The notes under the pieces were generated by a model. That model worked only from the letters and a program-made list of their open reading frames with translations, did not search any database and was not told the origin of the DNA. From contig CAMPNZ010000031.1 in the NCBI GenBank assembly GCA_946892075.1, positions 1-16,906 of the forward strand: 16,906 nucleotides of DNA, in the 5' to 3' direction. The position numbers and the translations under genes are program-made. The stretch comes from an uncultured Coriobacteriales bacterium. Its GTDB lineage: Bacteria > Actinomycetota > Coriobacteriia > Coriobacteriales > Eggerthellaceae. Within the stretch, counting starts at the first letter, position 1, and every line of letters begins with the position of its first letter. This document shows, piece by piece, positions 7,236 through 14,671 of this stretch.

Positions 7236-7294
7236 CGGTAATCCGCCCGATACCATGGATACAACGCGGCAGTTAAACCTGTATAAGAAAACCA

Positions 7295-7420
7295 GCTCAC
7301 CGTACAGGACATGCACTGCTCATCGTACAGGGCAAGCAACGATCTCTGTGCAGAGCAGGCACCGCTCATCGTACAGGGCAAGCAACGATCTCTGTGCAGA
7401 GCAGGCACTGCTCACCGTGC
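7295..7420. repeat. 46-bp tandem repeat between convergent genes
   Basis: 7318-7363 and 7364-7409 are near-identical 46-base copies (starting GCTCATCGTACAGGGCAAGC, differing only at the last base). Partial copies lie on the left from about 7295 (GCTCACCGTACAGG) and on the right from 7410 (GCTCACCGTGC). Each full unit contains the small palindrome CTCTGTGCAGAG. It lies between the 3' ends of the kinase and the minus-strand carboxypeptidase. There is no U-run, so I do not call it a terminator. Confidence 0.9.
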
Positions 7421-8364
7421 TACCTTTTATTGATAATGGTATTTATAGCAGCCTGAACTGCTTTGTATCTATCTTTATTTGAGTGCGATGCTAGGCAGGT
7501 AATTAAATAGTTCTTGCCATTATCCTCGTACAACGCAATAAGATTATATGACGATCCCATGGTACCTGTTTTTACGCCTTTGATGTGCTCATTGTAAAAG
7601 AGCGATGTTGTGTCTAAAAATTCGTTTGTATTTTTCCACGTAAAATTGCCCTGCTTTGTGTGAATGGTGAAGGAACTTTTCCCGATACACTCTTTAACAA
7701 AATCATAGCCAAGCAGCTTAAGAGTTACCTTGTTGATGTCGTCTAAATTGGTAGACGCTTGCATTGAAAAGCCACTTGGGTCATATAATTCTGTTTTCCG
7801 GTACCCCTCGTGCACTAAATGCGAGCTCAGATTCTTCACAAAATGTTTTACATAGTCTTTTGCACTATGACCTTTTCCTAAATACTTTTTTCCAATATTG
7901 TATGCTAATACATACGCTGCGTCATTACCAGATGGCACCAGCATCGCTTGCATAATCTGGCGAGCTGTATACGTTCCAGGTTTTAAATGCGCAAGCGACG
8001 AACCAGCAGGAACAAGCTTCAATGTTTCCTCATTAGCTTCAAAAACATCATCCAGCTTTACTACCGTAAGCGCATAATCGATAGCAAAAAGCTTCGCTAA
8101 ACTTGCAATTGTTGGTAGTTGTCCGCCGCCTTCATAGAATATATAGTTCTTGTTATCCATATCGTATATTGAAAAAGAAAGAGCGTCTTCAGGGATTTTA
8201 AGCTTGTTGGCATTCACAACAAAATCAATTTTGTCGCTGAAAGTTCTAAAAATATTTGAATATGCAATTCTGTCTTTGAACAAGCCCACGAAAGCACACA
8301 CAACGACCAAACAAGCAATAGCGCCTATCAACATCACTGTTCGCTTACGAGGATTGCGTTTCAT
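7420..8364 (-). CDS. S11-family D-alanyl-D-alanine carboxypeptidase (low-molecular-weight PBP)
   Basis: This is a serine peptidase that trims the terminal D-Ala from peptidoglycan stem peptides outside the membrane. The 314-residue protein begins with a basic stretch and a hydrophobic span (about 10-29) that acts as a signal anchor. The three active-site motifs are present in order: S88-L-A-K91, S145-G-N147 and K265-T-G267, with spacing normal for the S11/PBP5-like domain. A separate C-terminal PBP5 beta domain is not evident, so the protein is shorter than E. coli DacA. The ATG at 8364 follows GGAAGTGAG. It is convergent with the sensor kinase and has its own promoter near 8500. A role in resistance to the peptides handled by LanFEG is possible from proximity only. 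Confidence 0.88.
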   Translation of the reverse strand: MKRNPRKRTVMLIGAIACLVVVCAFVGLFKDRIAYSNIFRTFSDKIDFVVNANKLKIPEDALSFSIYDMDNKNYIFYEGGGQLPTIASLAKLFAIDYALTVVKLDDVFEANEETLKLVPAGSSLAHLKPGTYTARQIMQAMLVPSGNDAAYVLAYNIGKKYLGKGHSAKDYVKHFVKNLSSHLVHEGYRKTELYDPSGFSMQASTNLDDINKVTLKLLGYDFVKECIGKSSFTIHTKQGNFTWKNTNEFLDTTSLFYNEHIKGVKTGTMGSSYNLIALYEDNGKNYLITCLASHSNKDRYKAVQAAINTIINKR

Positions 8365-8486
8365 TGCTCACTTCCAATCTCATGTGCGGAACTAATCCGA
8401 TATACATAACTAATCTAATGTACATAATTGCATTACATGCAATCTATATGCGAACTATGTGCTATGAGACGCATAACTTACGACAC

Positions 8487-8516
8487 ATTATATATAAGAT
8501 AAAACGTTTTACGCAA
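8487..8516 (-). promoter_or_regulatory. Promoter of the D,D-carboxypeptidase gene
   Basis: On the minus strand TTGCGT (8516-8511) and a perfect TATAAT (8492-8487) are 18 bases apart. Transcription would start near 8480 and give a leader of about 115 bases. The spacer contains the perfect palindrome AAAACGTTTT (8501-8510), a possible operator half overlapping the promoter. Confidence 0.65.
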
Positions 8517-8554
8517 TACATTATAAGAAGAAGCCGTTAAACGGTAAGGACGCT

Positions 8555-8689
8555 ATGAATACTGGTAGTGTAGTGCTGAAACAGGCGCGAGCACTAAGGG
8601 TGAACGCAGCGTTTCTAATGCAGAAACGAATGAGTCTACTCATACAGCGGATGTTCAAAGATATGCGTTTTATCAGGATTTTCCGATGA
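8555..8689 (+). CDS. Possible small basic protein, 44 residues
   Basis: The ATG at 8555 is preceded by GTAAGGA four bases upstream and opens a 44-codon frame (MNTGSVVLKQARALRVNAAF, then a Met/Arg/Phe-rich end FIRIFR). The stop falls one base before the 23-bp hairpin repeats. A short palindrome, CCGTTAAACGG (8534-8544), lies just upstream. No family is recognised, and at this length the frame could occur by chance. The product would be strongly basic and partly hydrophobic. Confidence 0.3.
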   Translation: MNTGSVVLKQARALRVNAAFLMQKRMSLLIQRMFKDMRFIRIFR

Positions 8690-8766
8690 TTGGCGAAGTT
8701 TCAACCCGAAGGTTGGCGGAATTTTAGCCCGAAGGTTGGCGGAGTTTCAACCCGAAGGTTGGCGCG
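8690..8766 (+). repeat. 23-bp tandem repeat x3 forming CGAA-capped hairpins
   Basis: Units start at 8690, 8713 and 8736, each TTGGCG(A/G)A-TTT-A-CCCGAAGG, with a partial TTGGCG after the third. Units one and three contain the 5-bp stem CAACC-CGAA-GGTTG (8702-8715 and 8748-8761). In unit two the arm is TAGCC (8725-8729), which still pairs with GGTTG through G-U wobbles. All three units therefore keep the hairpin despite base changes. Confidence 0.85.
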
Positions 8767-8780
8767 TTGCAAACTGTATT

Positions 8781-8812
8781 GAAGAAAATTGCCGCAAACG
8801 GCAAAAATCTTC
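8781..8812 (+). other. Stem-loop following the hairpin array
   Basis: GAAGAAAATTGCCG, loop CAAA, CGGCAAAAATCTTC. The arms pair (GAAGA and TTGCCG outer and inner stems) apart from a 3-base A-A internal loop. It stands 15 bases after the 23-bp array, so the two could belong to one structured RNA. No downstream U-run makes it a terminator. Confidence 0.45.
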
Positions 8813-8882
8813 AACGCACGCGTTCTTCACCACACGATGGAAGATACGGTGCGTCCACGGCATCGGCAGCGCTCAAGCATCG

Positions 8883-8915
8883 CGCAAAGGCGCATAATTT
8901 CTTTGCGGGTTGTTT
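8883..8915 (+). terminator. Weak candidate rho-independent terminator
   Basis: CGCAAAG (8883-8889) pairs with CTTTGCG (8901-8907) around an 11-base loop and is followed by GGTTGTTTT. The stem is short and the T-run imperfect. If real, it would end a transcript covering the small ORF and the hairpin array. Confidence 0.3.
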
Positions 8916-8941
8916 TCAATATCTCTCTTTTTATTTATAAT
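8913..8941 (+). promoter_or_regulatory. Promoter of the LPHTG surface-protein gene
   Basis: TTTTCA (8913-8918, four of six -35 positions), a 17-base spacer and a perfect TATAAT (8936-8941) form the best promoter before the surface-protein gene. Transcription from near 8948 would give a leader of about 245 bases that contains the 19-bp repeats and the palindrome CAGCCGGGCTG (about 9116-9126). Confidence 0.5.
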
Positions 8942-9009
8942 GATTTATCACGTATTCATTAAAAGTATAAATGATGAATGGGGAACGCGATGCCGTTGCA
9001 AAGCAAAGT

Positions 9010-9071
9010 TGTAACTGTACGATGCTGATGTAACTGCACGATGCTGTTGTAACTGCACATTGCAACTGCAC
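9010..9071. repeat. 19-bp imperfect tandem repeat in the leader
   Basis: TGTAACTG(T/C)ACGATGCTG(A/T) occurs at 9010-9028 and 9029-9047. A third, partial and diverged copy runs from 9048 to 9071 (TGTAACTGCACAT, TGCAACTGCAC). It lies in the presumed untranslated leader of the surface protein. Confidence 0.8.
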
Positions 9072-9194
9072 AAACAGAAACTGGACGCAATGCCGTAAGG
9101 CGGCGCGTCGGCGGACAGCCGGGCTGCGATTGTAGGCAAACATACGCGCTTACCGCACCGCGCTTTGCGATTATGTGGGAGGATTTCCCGTTTG

Positions 9195-11621
9195 ATGAGC
9201 ACACATACAAAGAAACTGCGTCGACACCACGGCAAGCAAGCGCGCTGGACGCTGCCCCTATTGCTTAGTGTAGCTGGGCTTATATCGGCATCCCTCTATA
9301 ACCCATGGAATGTTGCAAGTGCTGGTGATTTATTCTCAACCGTGTCTTCAAGCCAGCCGTCTGCGGGCACATCCCAGCCGTCTTCCAACACGGCTTCACG
9401 TGCAAACACAGCTTCATCTGCGGGAACGTCGTCATCAATCGACCTGAGCGATATACCGGGCCCTTTTTACGGCGGCCTTAATGTAAATAGCCCGCTTTTA
9501 GAAGTAGGAAAATATGCATCATGGCAGGTAAAGCCCACAAACGCAGCAGGCGCTGAGGTAAGCGCCACAAGTGCCGACGCCCAAAATTTTTCAGGCATAC
9601 TCACGCTTGAAATTCCCGTCAACAAAATGCTGAAAGCTACTAAAGAAGCAATGGAGCGTGATTATAAAGATGAACAAGCCAAGCTTGATTTCAGCTATTC
9701 GCTCTCGTTGCCTGAACCTCTTAGCTGGAAAAACACTGACATAAGCGTTGAAAATAAATCGCCGCTGGTACAATCGGCAAGCGCGAACATTTCTAAACGG
9801 CATACGAACACCATTACACTGAACATGAAGTTCAAGGAAGCTGCCTGGAAAGAGCTCTACGGATCAACCGATACGAACACCGTAAAACTTACTGCTCACG
9901 TTTCGTTCACAAAAAGCCAGCTTGAACAGGTTAAAAACAAAAAAATTACAGGAACTGGTATTTTAAACTTACAAAAAAATGATCATGGCTCCTGGGTGCC
10001 CGGTTTTGGTGGCACGTATATTACACACGAACTTACTATGCCGCTTCTTGGTGGGAAATCGAGCATAAGCAATCCCCTTGATACCACTAAAAACGACTAT
10101 CATCAGCTTATACACAGCAACACCCTAACGGCCGACAGCAAAAACACCAGTATTCCAGCCATCGGGAAATTTACCTTTTCCAGCACAGCGCAAAAGGTTG
10201 TTTACGAAGATTACAGTGCACCGCTCCTTACGCGCGATGGCCTTGAAATAAACTCCAAAATTAGTACTGCACCGTTCAAACGGTCCCTTGGCAGTATTGA
10301 AAATTGGCTCAAAACTAACATCAATGACGTTTCGCGTGTGTATATTTCAGGCTTAAACCTTTCAATCAAACTTACCTTTAAGCTCCCAGACGAAATATCC
10401 TTATCGCCAAGCAGAGAATTGCCTGATGAACCGCACAAACACTACCCTATGAAAATTGGCGGCGTTCGCAACGATCCAACGTCACTTTTGGGAAGCTTTG
10501 ACGGTTTTGAACTGAAAGATGTTCAAGAAAAAGGCAATGTGATAACTGCAACGGCTTCATTGAAAGATTGGTATCGCGACAATGGGCTGATGAGGCCCTA
10601 TGCCTATTCATATGACGAAATTAAGGAACGCATCAACGCTTTGGCGAAGGAACTTACTATTAAGTTTATTCCTGTGTGGTTTAACACCGATGCACAAGCT
10701 GGTAAAACGTACCACATTGAAGGCTCGGCGCAAGGCACGCTTTCGGGAAGAATGAATTACGTGTATCGACAGCTTGGAGGAAATGATACCGACAAGCTTA
10801 TTCCTTTCAACGTTTCCTTTGAAGAAGAAAAAGTAGATGTTTCCGTAAAAGCTCCTTACAACGTTTCCTTTAAGTTTGTAAGCGGAACGCCTGGTCAAAC
10901 GCTGCCCGATTACATGAACGAACAATATGCGCTAAAACCGTTTAACGTTTATAACGGCAACAGTTTCACCATCGATACCGACAGCCTGCTCACAACAGAC
11001 AATGCACCGTTCGAGCCGTATCCAGAAGTGGTGGGTGACGGGAAAAAGAAGACGGGCACGTGGGTTTTTGACCGTGACGCTGGTTGGAAAGTTGACGGAA
11101 AAGGCGAAGCTGTTACAACGATTAAGAATGTGAACAGGAACGTCACATTAGTTGGAACGTGGAAGTTTATTCCTGTTGATACCTCGGACAGGCTTCCACA
11201 GCTAAACCCGCTTGTGCCGCCGACGCCGCCGGCACCACCAGCGCCAAAAGTGCCAACGCCGCCGAGCATGAAGCCTCAACAGCCGGAAATGCCTTCTAGC
11301 GAGTCAAATCCGCTGCCCCATACTACGTTGCCCACGCAACCATCCGTACAGCGCGCACCGTCTCAAACAGTCACGCCGCAAGCTCTAACGCTGGATAATC
11401 TAACGCTGCAATCTCCAACGGCGCTGACGCGGGCACTTAATGACGAACGCGGGCGAACAGCGCTGCCCCACACAGGCGATACAAGCTTCTTTGGTGCGCT
11501 GGCAAGCATAAGTGTGCTGGCGGGTGCGTTGGCAATTGCACGTGCGCTGCGTGTTCTGCGTGTGGTGCCGGTGCTGCACGCAAGGCGCTTCGTTCGCAAA
11601 AAGAGGGCGCGCAAAGAGTAA
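9195..11621 (+). CDS. Large LPXTG-type cell-wall-anchored surface protein with SHIRT-like domain
   Basis: This 808-residue secreted protein has a signal peptide at residues 1-43 (basic start, hydrophobic LPLLLSVAGLISASL, cleavage expected after VASA). A Ser/Thr-rich linker follows (about 47-85), then a long body of unrecognised, probably beta-rich domains. About 555-659 resembles a SHIRT domain (YNVSFKFVSGTPGQTLPDYM near its start, VTLVGTWKF at its end). After that come a Pro-rich wall-spanning segment (about 670-715) and the sorting signal LPHTG (757-761) with a hydrophobic span and an Arg/Lys-rich end. A sortase would cut between T and G and link it to peptidoglycan; no sortase gene is in the window. 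GGGAGG (9177-9182) is 12 bases from ATG 9195 and nine from the in-frame TTG at 9192, so TTG may be the true start. An adhesin or envelope role is inference. Confidence 0.85.
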   Translation: MSTHTKKLRRHHGKQARWTLPLLLSVAGLISASLYNPWNVASAGDLFSTVSSSQPSAGTSQPSSNTASRANTASSAGTSSSIDLSDIPGPFYGGLNVNSPLLEVGKYASWQVKPTNAAGAEVSATSADAQNFSGILTLEIPVNKMLKATKEAMERDYKDEQAKLDFSYSLSLPEPLSWKNTDISVENKSPLVQSASANISKRHTNTITLNMKFKEAAWKELYGSTDTNTVKLTAHVSFTKSQLEQVKNKKITGTGILNLQKNDHGSWVPGFGGTYITHELTMPLLGGKSSISNPLDTTKNDYHQLIHSNTLTADSKNTSIPAIGKFTFSSTAQKVVYEDYSAPLLTRDGLEINSKISTAPFKRSLGSIENWLKTNINDVSRVYISGLNLSIKLTFKLPDEISLSPSRELPDEPHKHYPMKIGGVRNDPTSLLGSFDGFELKDVQEKGNVITATASLKDWYRDNGLMRPYAYSYDEIKERINALAKELTIKFIPVWFNTDAQAGKTYHIEGSAQGTLSGRMNYVYRQLGGNDTDKLIPFNVSFEEEKVDVSVKAPYNVSFKFVSGTPGQTLPDYMNEQYALKPFNVYNGNSFTIDTDSLLTTDNAPFEPYPEVVGDGKKKTGTWVFDRDAGWKVDGKGEAVTTIKNVNRNVTLVGTWKFIPVDTSDRLPQLNPLVPPTPPAPPAPKVPTPPSMKPQQPEMPSSESNPLPHTTLPTQPSVQRAPSQTVTPQALTLDNLTLQSPTALTRALNDERGRTALPHTGDTSFFGALASISVLAGALAIARALRVLRVVPVLHARRFVRKKRARKE

Positions 11622-11691
11622 GCAAACAGCCAAAACGCTAGAAGTTGCTAGAGGATTCTAAAAGTTGCAAGGGGTCGCTACAGGCTCCTAA

Positions 11692-11785
11692 AAGTTTAAG
11701 GAATAAACTCCCCAAACTTTCCAACATCAGAAGTTTAGGGAACGAATAACCTAAACTTTCCAAAACCAAAAGTTTAGGGAGTAGC
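11692..11785. repeat. 39-bp tandem repeat of imperfect palindromes
   Basis: Copies begin at 11692, 11731 and 11770 (the last one partial). Each carries AAGTTTA-GG at its left and CC-AAACTT 28 bases to its right. In the middle copy the arms AAGTTTAGG (11731-11739) and CCTAAACTT (11750-11758) are perfect over nine bases. The third copy supplies an AGGGAG four bases before the ATG of the remnant ORF. Confidence 0.85.
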
Positions 11786-11938
11786 ATGCCAGAAGAACGC
11801 GTTAGAAAGCGCGCGCTACGGCCACTCCAAAAAATTCCCGATAATTATAAAAAATTGGTCGTTAGCTTAAATACTGCGCTTAATGAGGATTATGATGGTA
11901 TTTTGGCAAAAGATATAATGCAGTGGTTGCTGCATTAA
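11786..11938 (+). pseudogene. 3' remnant of an AAA (DUF4143-type) ATPase gene
   Basis: An ATG at 11786 opens 50 codons ending in TAA: MPEERVRKRALRPLQKIPDN, then a segment YKKLVVSLNTALNEDYDGIL and the end AKDIMQWLLH. The pattern 'I-P-x-N/D-Y-x-K-x-V-x-S-L ... D-Y-x-G-I ... W/F-L-L' is what I know from the extreme C-terminus of bacterial AAA ATPases of the AAA_14/DUF4143 kind, which are normally around 400 residues. Everything upstream is replaced by the 39-bp repeats, and the frame is closed by a stop at 11747. It is probably a decayed remnant. Translation is possible because AGGGAG precedes the ATG. Confidence 0.55.
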
Positions 11939-12077
11939 CGCGCTCGCGCTCACACGACGCACCACATCAAAGGAGATTGCAATAGAGTTCATTCTCACAC
12001 AACACAGCTTTCAGTACTTTGGCACCGCAGAAGAATTACAGCCTTGGGAACAGAACAAATACCAGGCGTGGTACGCT

Positions 12078-14666
12078 ATGCCGTGGCGCGAGCCCAACGC
12101 CGCCAGCTCGAAGCGCAGCTCGGAGCGCCTTTTTGCAACGCTCAGCCTGTTCTTCCACAAGCGCATCAGCGCAACGCGCGACGTCAACTTCCTGCGCGAG
12201 AACGTCGTGTTCACCTACAAACGCGAACACCTGAAACGCGAGCTTGAGCGCGCTTGCCTTGCCTCTTACCAGGACGAACTGTCAAACGAGTGGCTTGACG
12301 AGCAATTCGCGCAGCTAACGCAGCTGTTCAAGAAGGAAATTGCGCACTACCCGCACACGATTGCCGACTACTACCAGGAAAAAGGCCTGTCGTTTGCGGT
12401 GTCGGGGCAGATATTTTTTCACCTGGCGGAAAGTAAGCGCGCGCAGTATCCGTTTGCGTTTATGGCAAGCTACACCGAGCTTGAAAACGGGCACGTTCAG
12501 CATTACGCGCTTGCTCACGCGCTGGAAAAATACAAGCATGACCAGGCATATATCTTGCAGCTGATAAGCTCGCTGTCGACGCTTGAGAAGGAATCGAGCC
12601 TCATTAGCAAACTGCTGAACACAGGCGAGCTGTTCCAGCCCGTGTACTTTAGCGACGAGGAAGCGAACCAGTTTTTGCACGAGCTTGAACTGTACGAACG
12701 CGTGGGCATTCGCGCGAAGGTGCCGCGCTGGTGGGCGCGCGTTCATCAGCCGGCGAAAGTGCAGCTGAAAGTTGAAACGGGCGCGGCGTTTAGCAAAGAC
12801 AAGCTGCTTTCGTTTCGTCCTGAAATCGAGTACAACGGCATTACGGTTTCGCCTGATGAACTGGAAGCATTCCTGCGCATGAGCGAAGGTTTGCACGCGT
12901 TTAAGGGAACGTGGATTGAAGTTGACCACAAGCGTATCACCGAACTGCTGGCAAAGGCGAACGACCTGCACGAACAAACGCGCGGCGGCTTAAGCCTGCT
13001 TGACTCGTTGCAGCTGGCAACCAAAAACCAAGACTTCCTGGACATCAGTTGCGTTATGAGCTATTTCAAGGAGGCACTGAACAAGCTTACGACGTGCGAA
13101 AACTACACGCTTCCGGCAAGCGTGCACGCGAACCTGCGCGCTTATCAGCTGCAAGGGTACCTGTGGTTGCGCGCGATGGACGAGCTGAATTTGGGCGTCA
13201 TTTTGGCCGATGACATGGGGCTTGGCAAAACGCTGCAAATCATCGCATACCTTGACGCGCTGCGGACGCAGGAACGATGCGGCGCGCTGTCGCTGGATAG
13301 CGGCGGGAACGACGGGAATGAGGGGAACGGCGGGAACGAGGCACCGCTTGCGAACGGGGCGAATGACGTGCCCGCACCCGTTCCCGCGAGCAACGCCCCC
13401 GCGCAAACGGCCACAGCGCGTTCCCCGCGAAAAGTGCTCATCGTAATGCCAAGCTCGCTGCTTGCGAACTGGGAAGAAGAGCTCAAAAAATTTGCGCCAA
13501 GCGCGCCTTTTGTTACCTATCACGGCAAAACGCGCAGCATCGGGCCGTTCATCACGCTTACCAGCTACGGCATGCTTAAACGCGAGGCGGCCTTGCTGCA
13601 ACAACTGTGGGATGTGGTTATTCTTGACGAGGCACAAGCCATTAAAAACACCAGTTCGCAGCAAACAAAAGCCGTTAAGTTGCTGCACAGCCGCATGAGA
13701 ATTGCGCTTACGGGCACGCCCATCGAAAACGACCTGATGGATTTGTTCTCGATTTTCGACTTCATTTTGCCTGGCTACCTTGGCAGCGCGTACAGCTTCC
13801 AAAAATACGCGCGCATGCTGGAAACAAAAACGCACGGCTATCAGCAGCTTCAGCAGGCAACGGCGCCCTTCATCATGCGCCGCGTGAAAACCGACAAGGC
13901 CATTATCAGCGACCTTCCGAAAAAAATGGAGCACAAGGAGTACATCGATCTAACGCCCAAGCAAGCTGCGCTTTATCGAAAAACGCTGGCGGCGTTCAAA
14001 AAAGCGATTGAAGATACCACGAACCAAACCGATAGGCGCGGCATGATTTTCGCGACGCTTACGCACCTGAAGCAAATTACGAATCATCCCAGCCAGTACA
14101 GCGGAAACGACGTTTACAAACCAAGCGAAAGCGGCAAATTCATACGCCTGGCGCAGCTGGTTGAAGACATCTATAAAGCGCGCGAACGGGTGCTTATTTT
14201 CACGCAATACAAGGAAATTATTCCGCATCTGTCGGCGTTTTTGTGCGATACGCTGGGGCCTTCCGTTCAGCCGCTGGTGTTGCACGGCGGCGTAAGCCCC
14301 CAAGAGCGCCAAAAAGTGGTGGACGCGTTCAACGGCGATAGCTACCATCCCTTCATGATATTAAGCCTGCGAGCTGGGGGTGTTGGCCTTAACTTAACGG
14401 GCGCGAACCACGTCATTCACTTCGATAGGTGGTGGAATCCGCAAATCGAGAAGCAGGCCAGCGACCGCGCGTATCGCATTGGGCAAACAAAAGACGTGAT
14501 GGTGCATTATTTTATTTGCCGCCAGACGCTTGATATGAGCATCGACGAGCTTCTTGAGAAGAAAAAGTACCTTTCTGCCAGCGCGATTGCAGAAAACAAG
14601 GCGCCAAGCCTAACCACGTTAAGCAACAAAGAGCTGTACGAATTTTTTGCTCTGCGTAAAGGATAA
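12078..14666 (+). CDS. SNF2-family DNA-dependent ATPase / helicase-like protein
   Basis: This is a bacterial SWI2/SNF2 translocase, which uses ATP to move along or remodel protein-DNA complexes. The N-terminal ~340 residues are the bacterial SNF2-associated region. The motor follows: motif I DDMGLGKT (K384), Ia VLIVMPSSLLANWEEEL, II DEAQ (517-520), III ALTGTPIEND, IV VLIFTQY, V SLRAGGVGLNLTGA and VI DRAYRIGQ (796-803). Residues ~396-451, between motifs I and Ia, are a GN/Pro/Ala low-complexity insertion absent from the family. Coordinates begin at the first standard start codon, but this ATG has no ribosome binding site. The frame is open upstream with protein-like sequence (EFILTQHSFQYFG) back to AAAGGAG at 11969-11975, where the fitting codon is ATA at 11982. 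The real protein is probably 894 residues. Its stop is five bases before the SWIM gene. Confidence 0.93.
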   Translation: MPWREPNAASSKRSSERLFATLSLFFHKRISATRDVNFLRENVVFTYKREHLKRELERACLASYQDELSNEWLDEQFAQLTQLFKKEIAHYPHTIADYYQEKGLSFAVSGQIFFHLAESKRAQYPFAFMASYTELENGHVQHYALAHALEKYKHDQAYILQLISSLSTLEKESSLISKLLNTGELFQPVYFSDEEANQFLHELELYERVGIRAKVPRWWARVHQPAKVQLKVETGAAFSKDKLLSFRPEIEYNGITVSPDELEAFLRMSEGLHAFKGTWIEVDHKRITELLAKANDLHEQTRGGLSLLDSLQLATKNQDFLDISCVMSYFKEALNKLTTCENYTLPASVHANLRAYQLQGYLWLRAMDELNLGVILADDMGLGKTLQIIAYLDALRTQERCGALSLDSGGNDGNEGNGGNEAPLANGANDVPAPVPASNAPAQTATARSPRKVLIVMPSSLLANWEEELKKFAPSAPFVTYHGKTRSIGPFITLTSYGMLKREAALLQQLWDVVILDEAQAIKNTSSQQTKAVKLLHSRMRIALTGTPIENDLMDLFSIFDFILPGYLGSAYSFQKYARMLETKTHGYQQLQQATAPFIMRRVKTDKAIISDLPKKMEHKEYIDLTPKQAALYRKTLAAFKKAIEDTTNQTDRRGMIFATLTHLKQITNHPSQYSGNDVYKPSESGKFIRLAQLVEDIYKARERVLIFTQYKEIIPHLSAFLCDTLGPSVQPLVLHGGVSPQERQKVVDAFNGDSYHPFMILSLRAGGVGLNLTGANHVIHFDRWWNPQIEKQASDRAYRIGQTKDVMVHYFICRQTLDMSIDELLEKKKYLSASAIAENKAPSLTTLSNKELYEFFALRKG
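13302..13337. repeat. 9-bp in-frame repeat inside the SNF2 gene
   Basis: Four 9-mers (GGCGGGAAC, GACGGGAAT, GAGGGGAAC, GGCGGGAAC) encode a GGNDGNEGNGGNE-like peptide within the non-conserved insertion between helicase motifs I and Ia. The frame is kept because the unit is a multiple of three. Confidence 0.8.
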
Positions 14667-14671
14667 GCACT

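Larger units (their letters stand above)
11622..11981. other. Repeat-rich gap with a gene remnant
   Basis: From the end of the surface-protein gene to the helicase ribosome binding site there is no complete gene. It holds diverged AAGTTGC/CTAAAAGTT blocks (11641-11690), the 39-bp palindromic repeats, a 50-codon remnant, and a short GC-rich piece (11939-11967) leading to AAAGGAG. No promoter for the helicase operon could be assigned with confidence. Confidence 0.6.

Noticed and set aside
7236..7294. Rho-independent terminator after the kinase
   Set aside because: No GC-rich stem followed by a T-run was found on either strand.
8365..9194. tRNA or known structured RNA in the long gap
   Set aside because: No T-arm (GGTTCRA-type) sequence, CCA end or signal-recognition/tmRNA core motif was seen. 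Only the local hairpins are reported.
11363..11633. Several minus-strand frames over the end of the surface-protein gene
   Set aside because: They overlap the LPHTG sorting signal on the other strand and have no ribosome binding sites.
12990..13934. 314-codon open frame on the minus strand
   Set aside because: It lies entirely within the SNF2 motor, whose motifs are clear. Its product is Arg/His/Val-rich with no domain, a typical shadow of a GC-rich gene.
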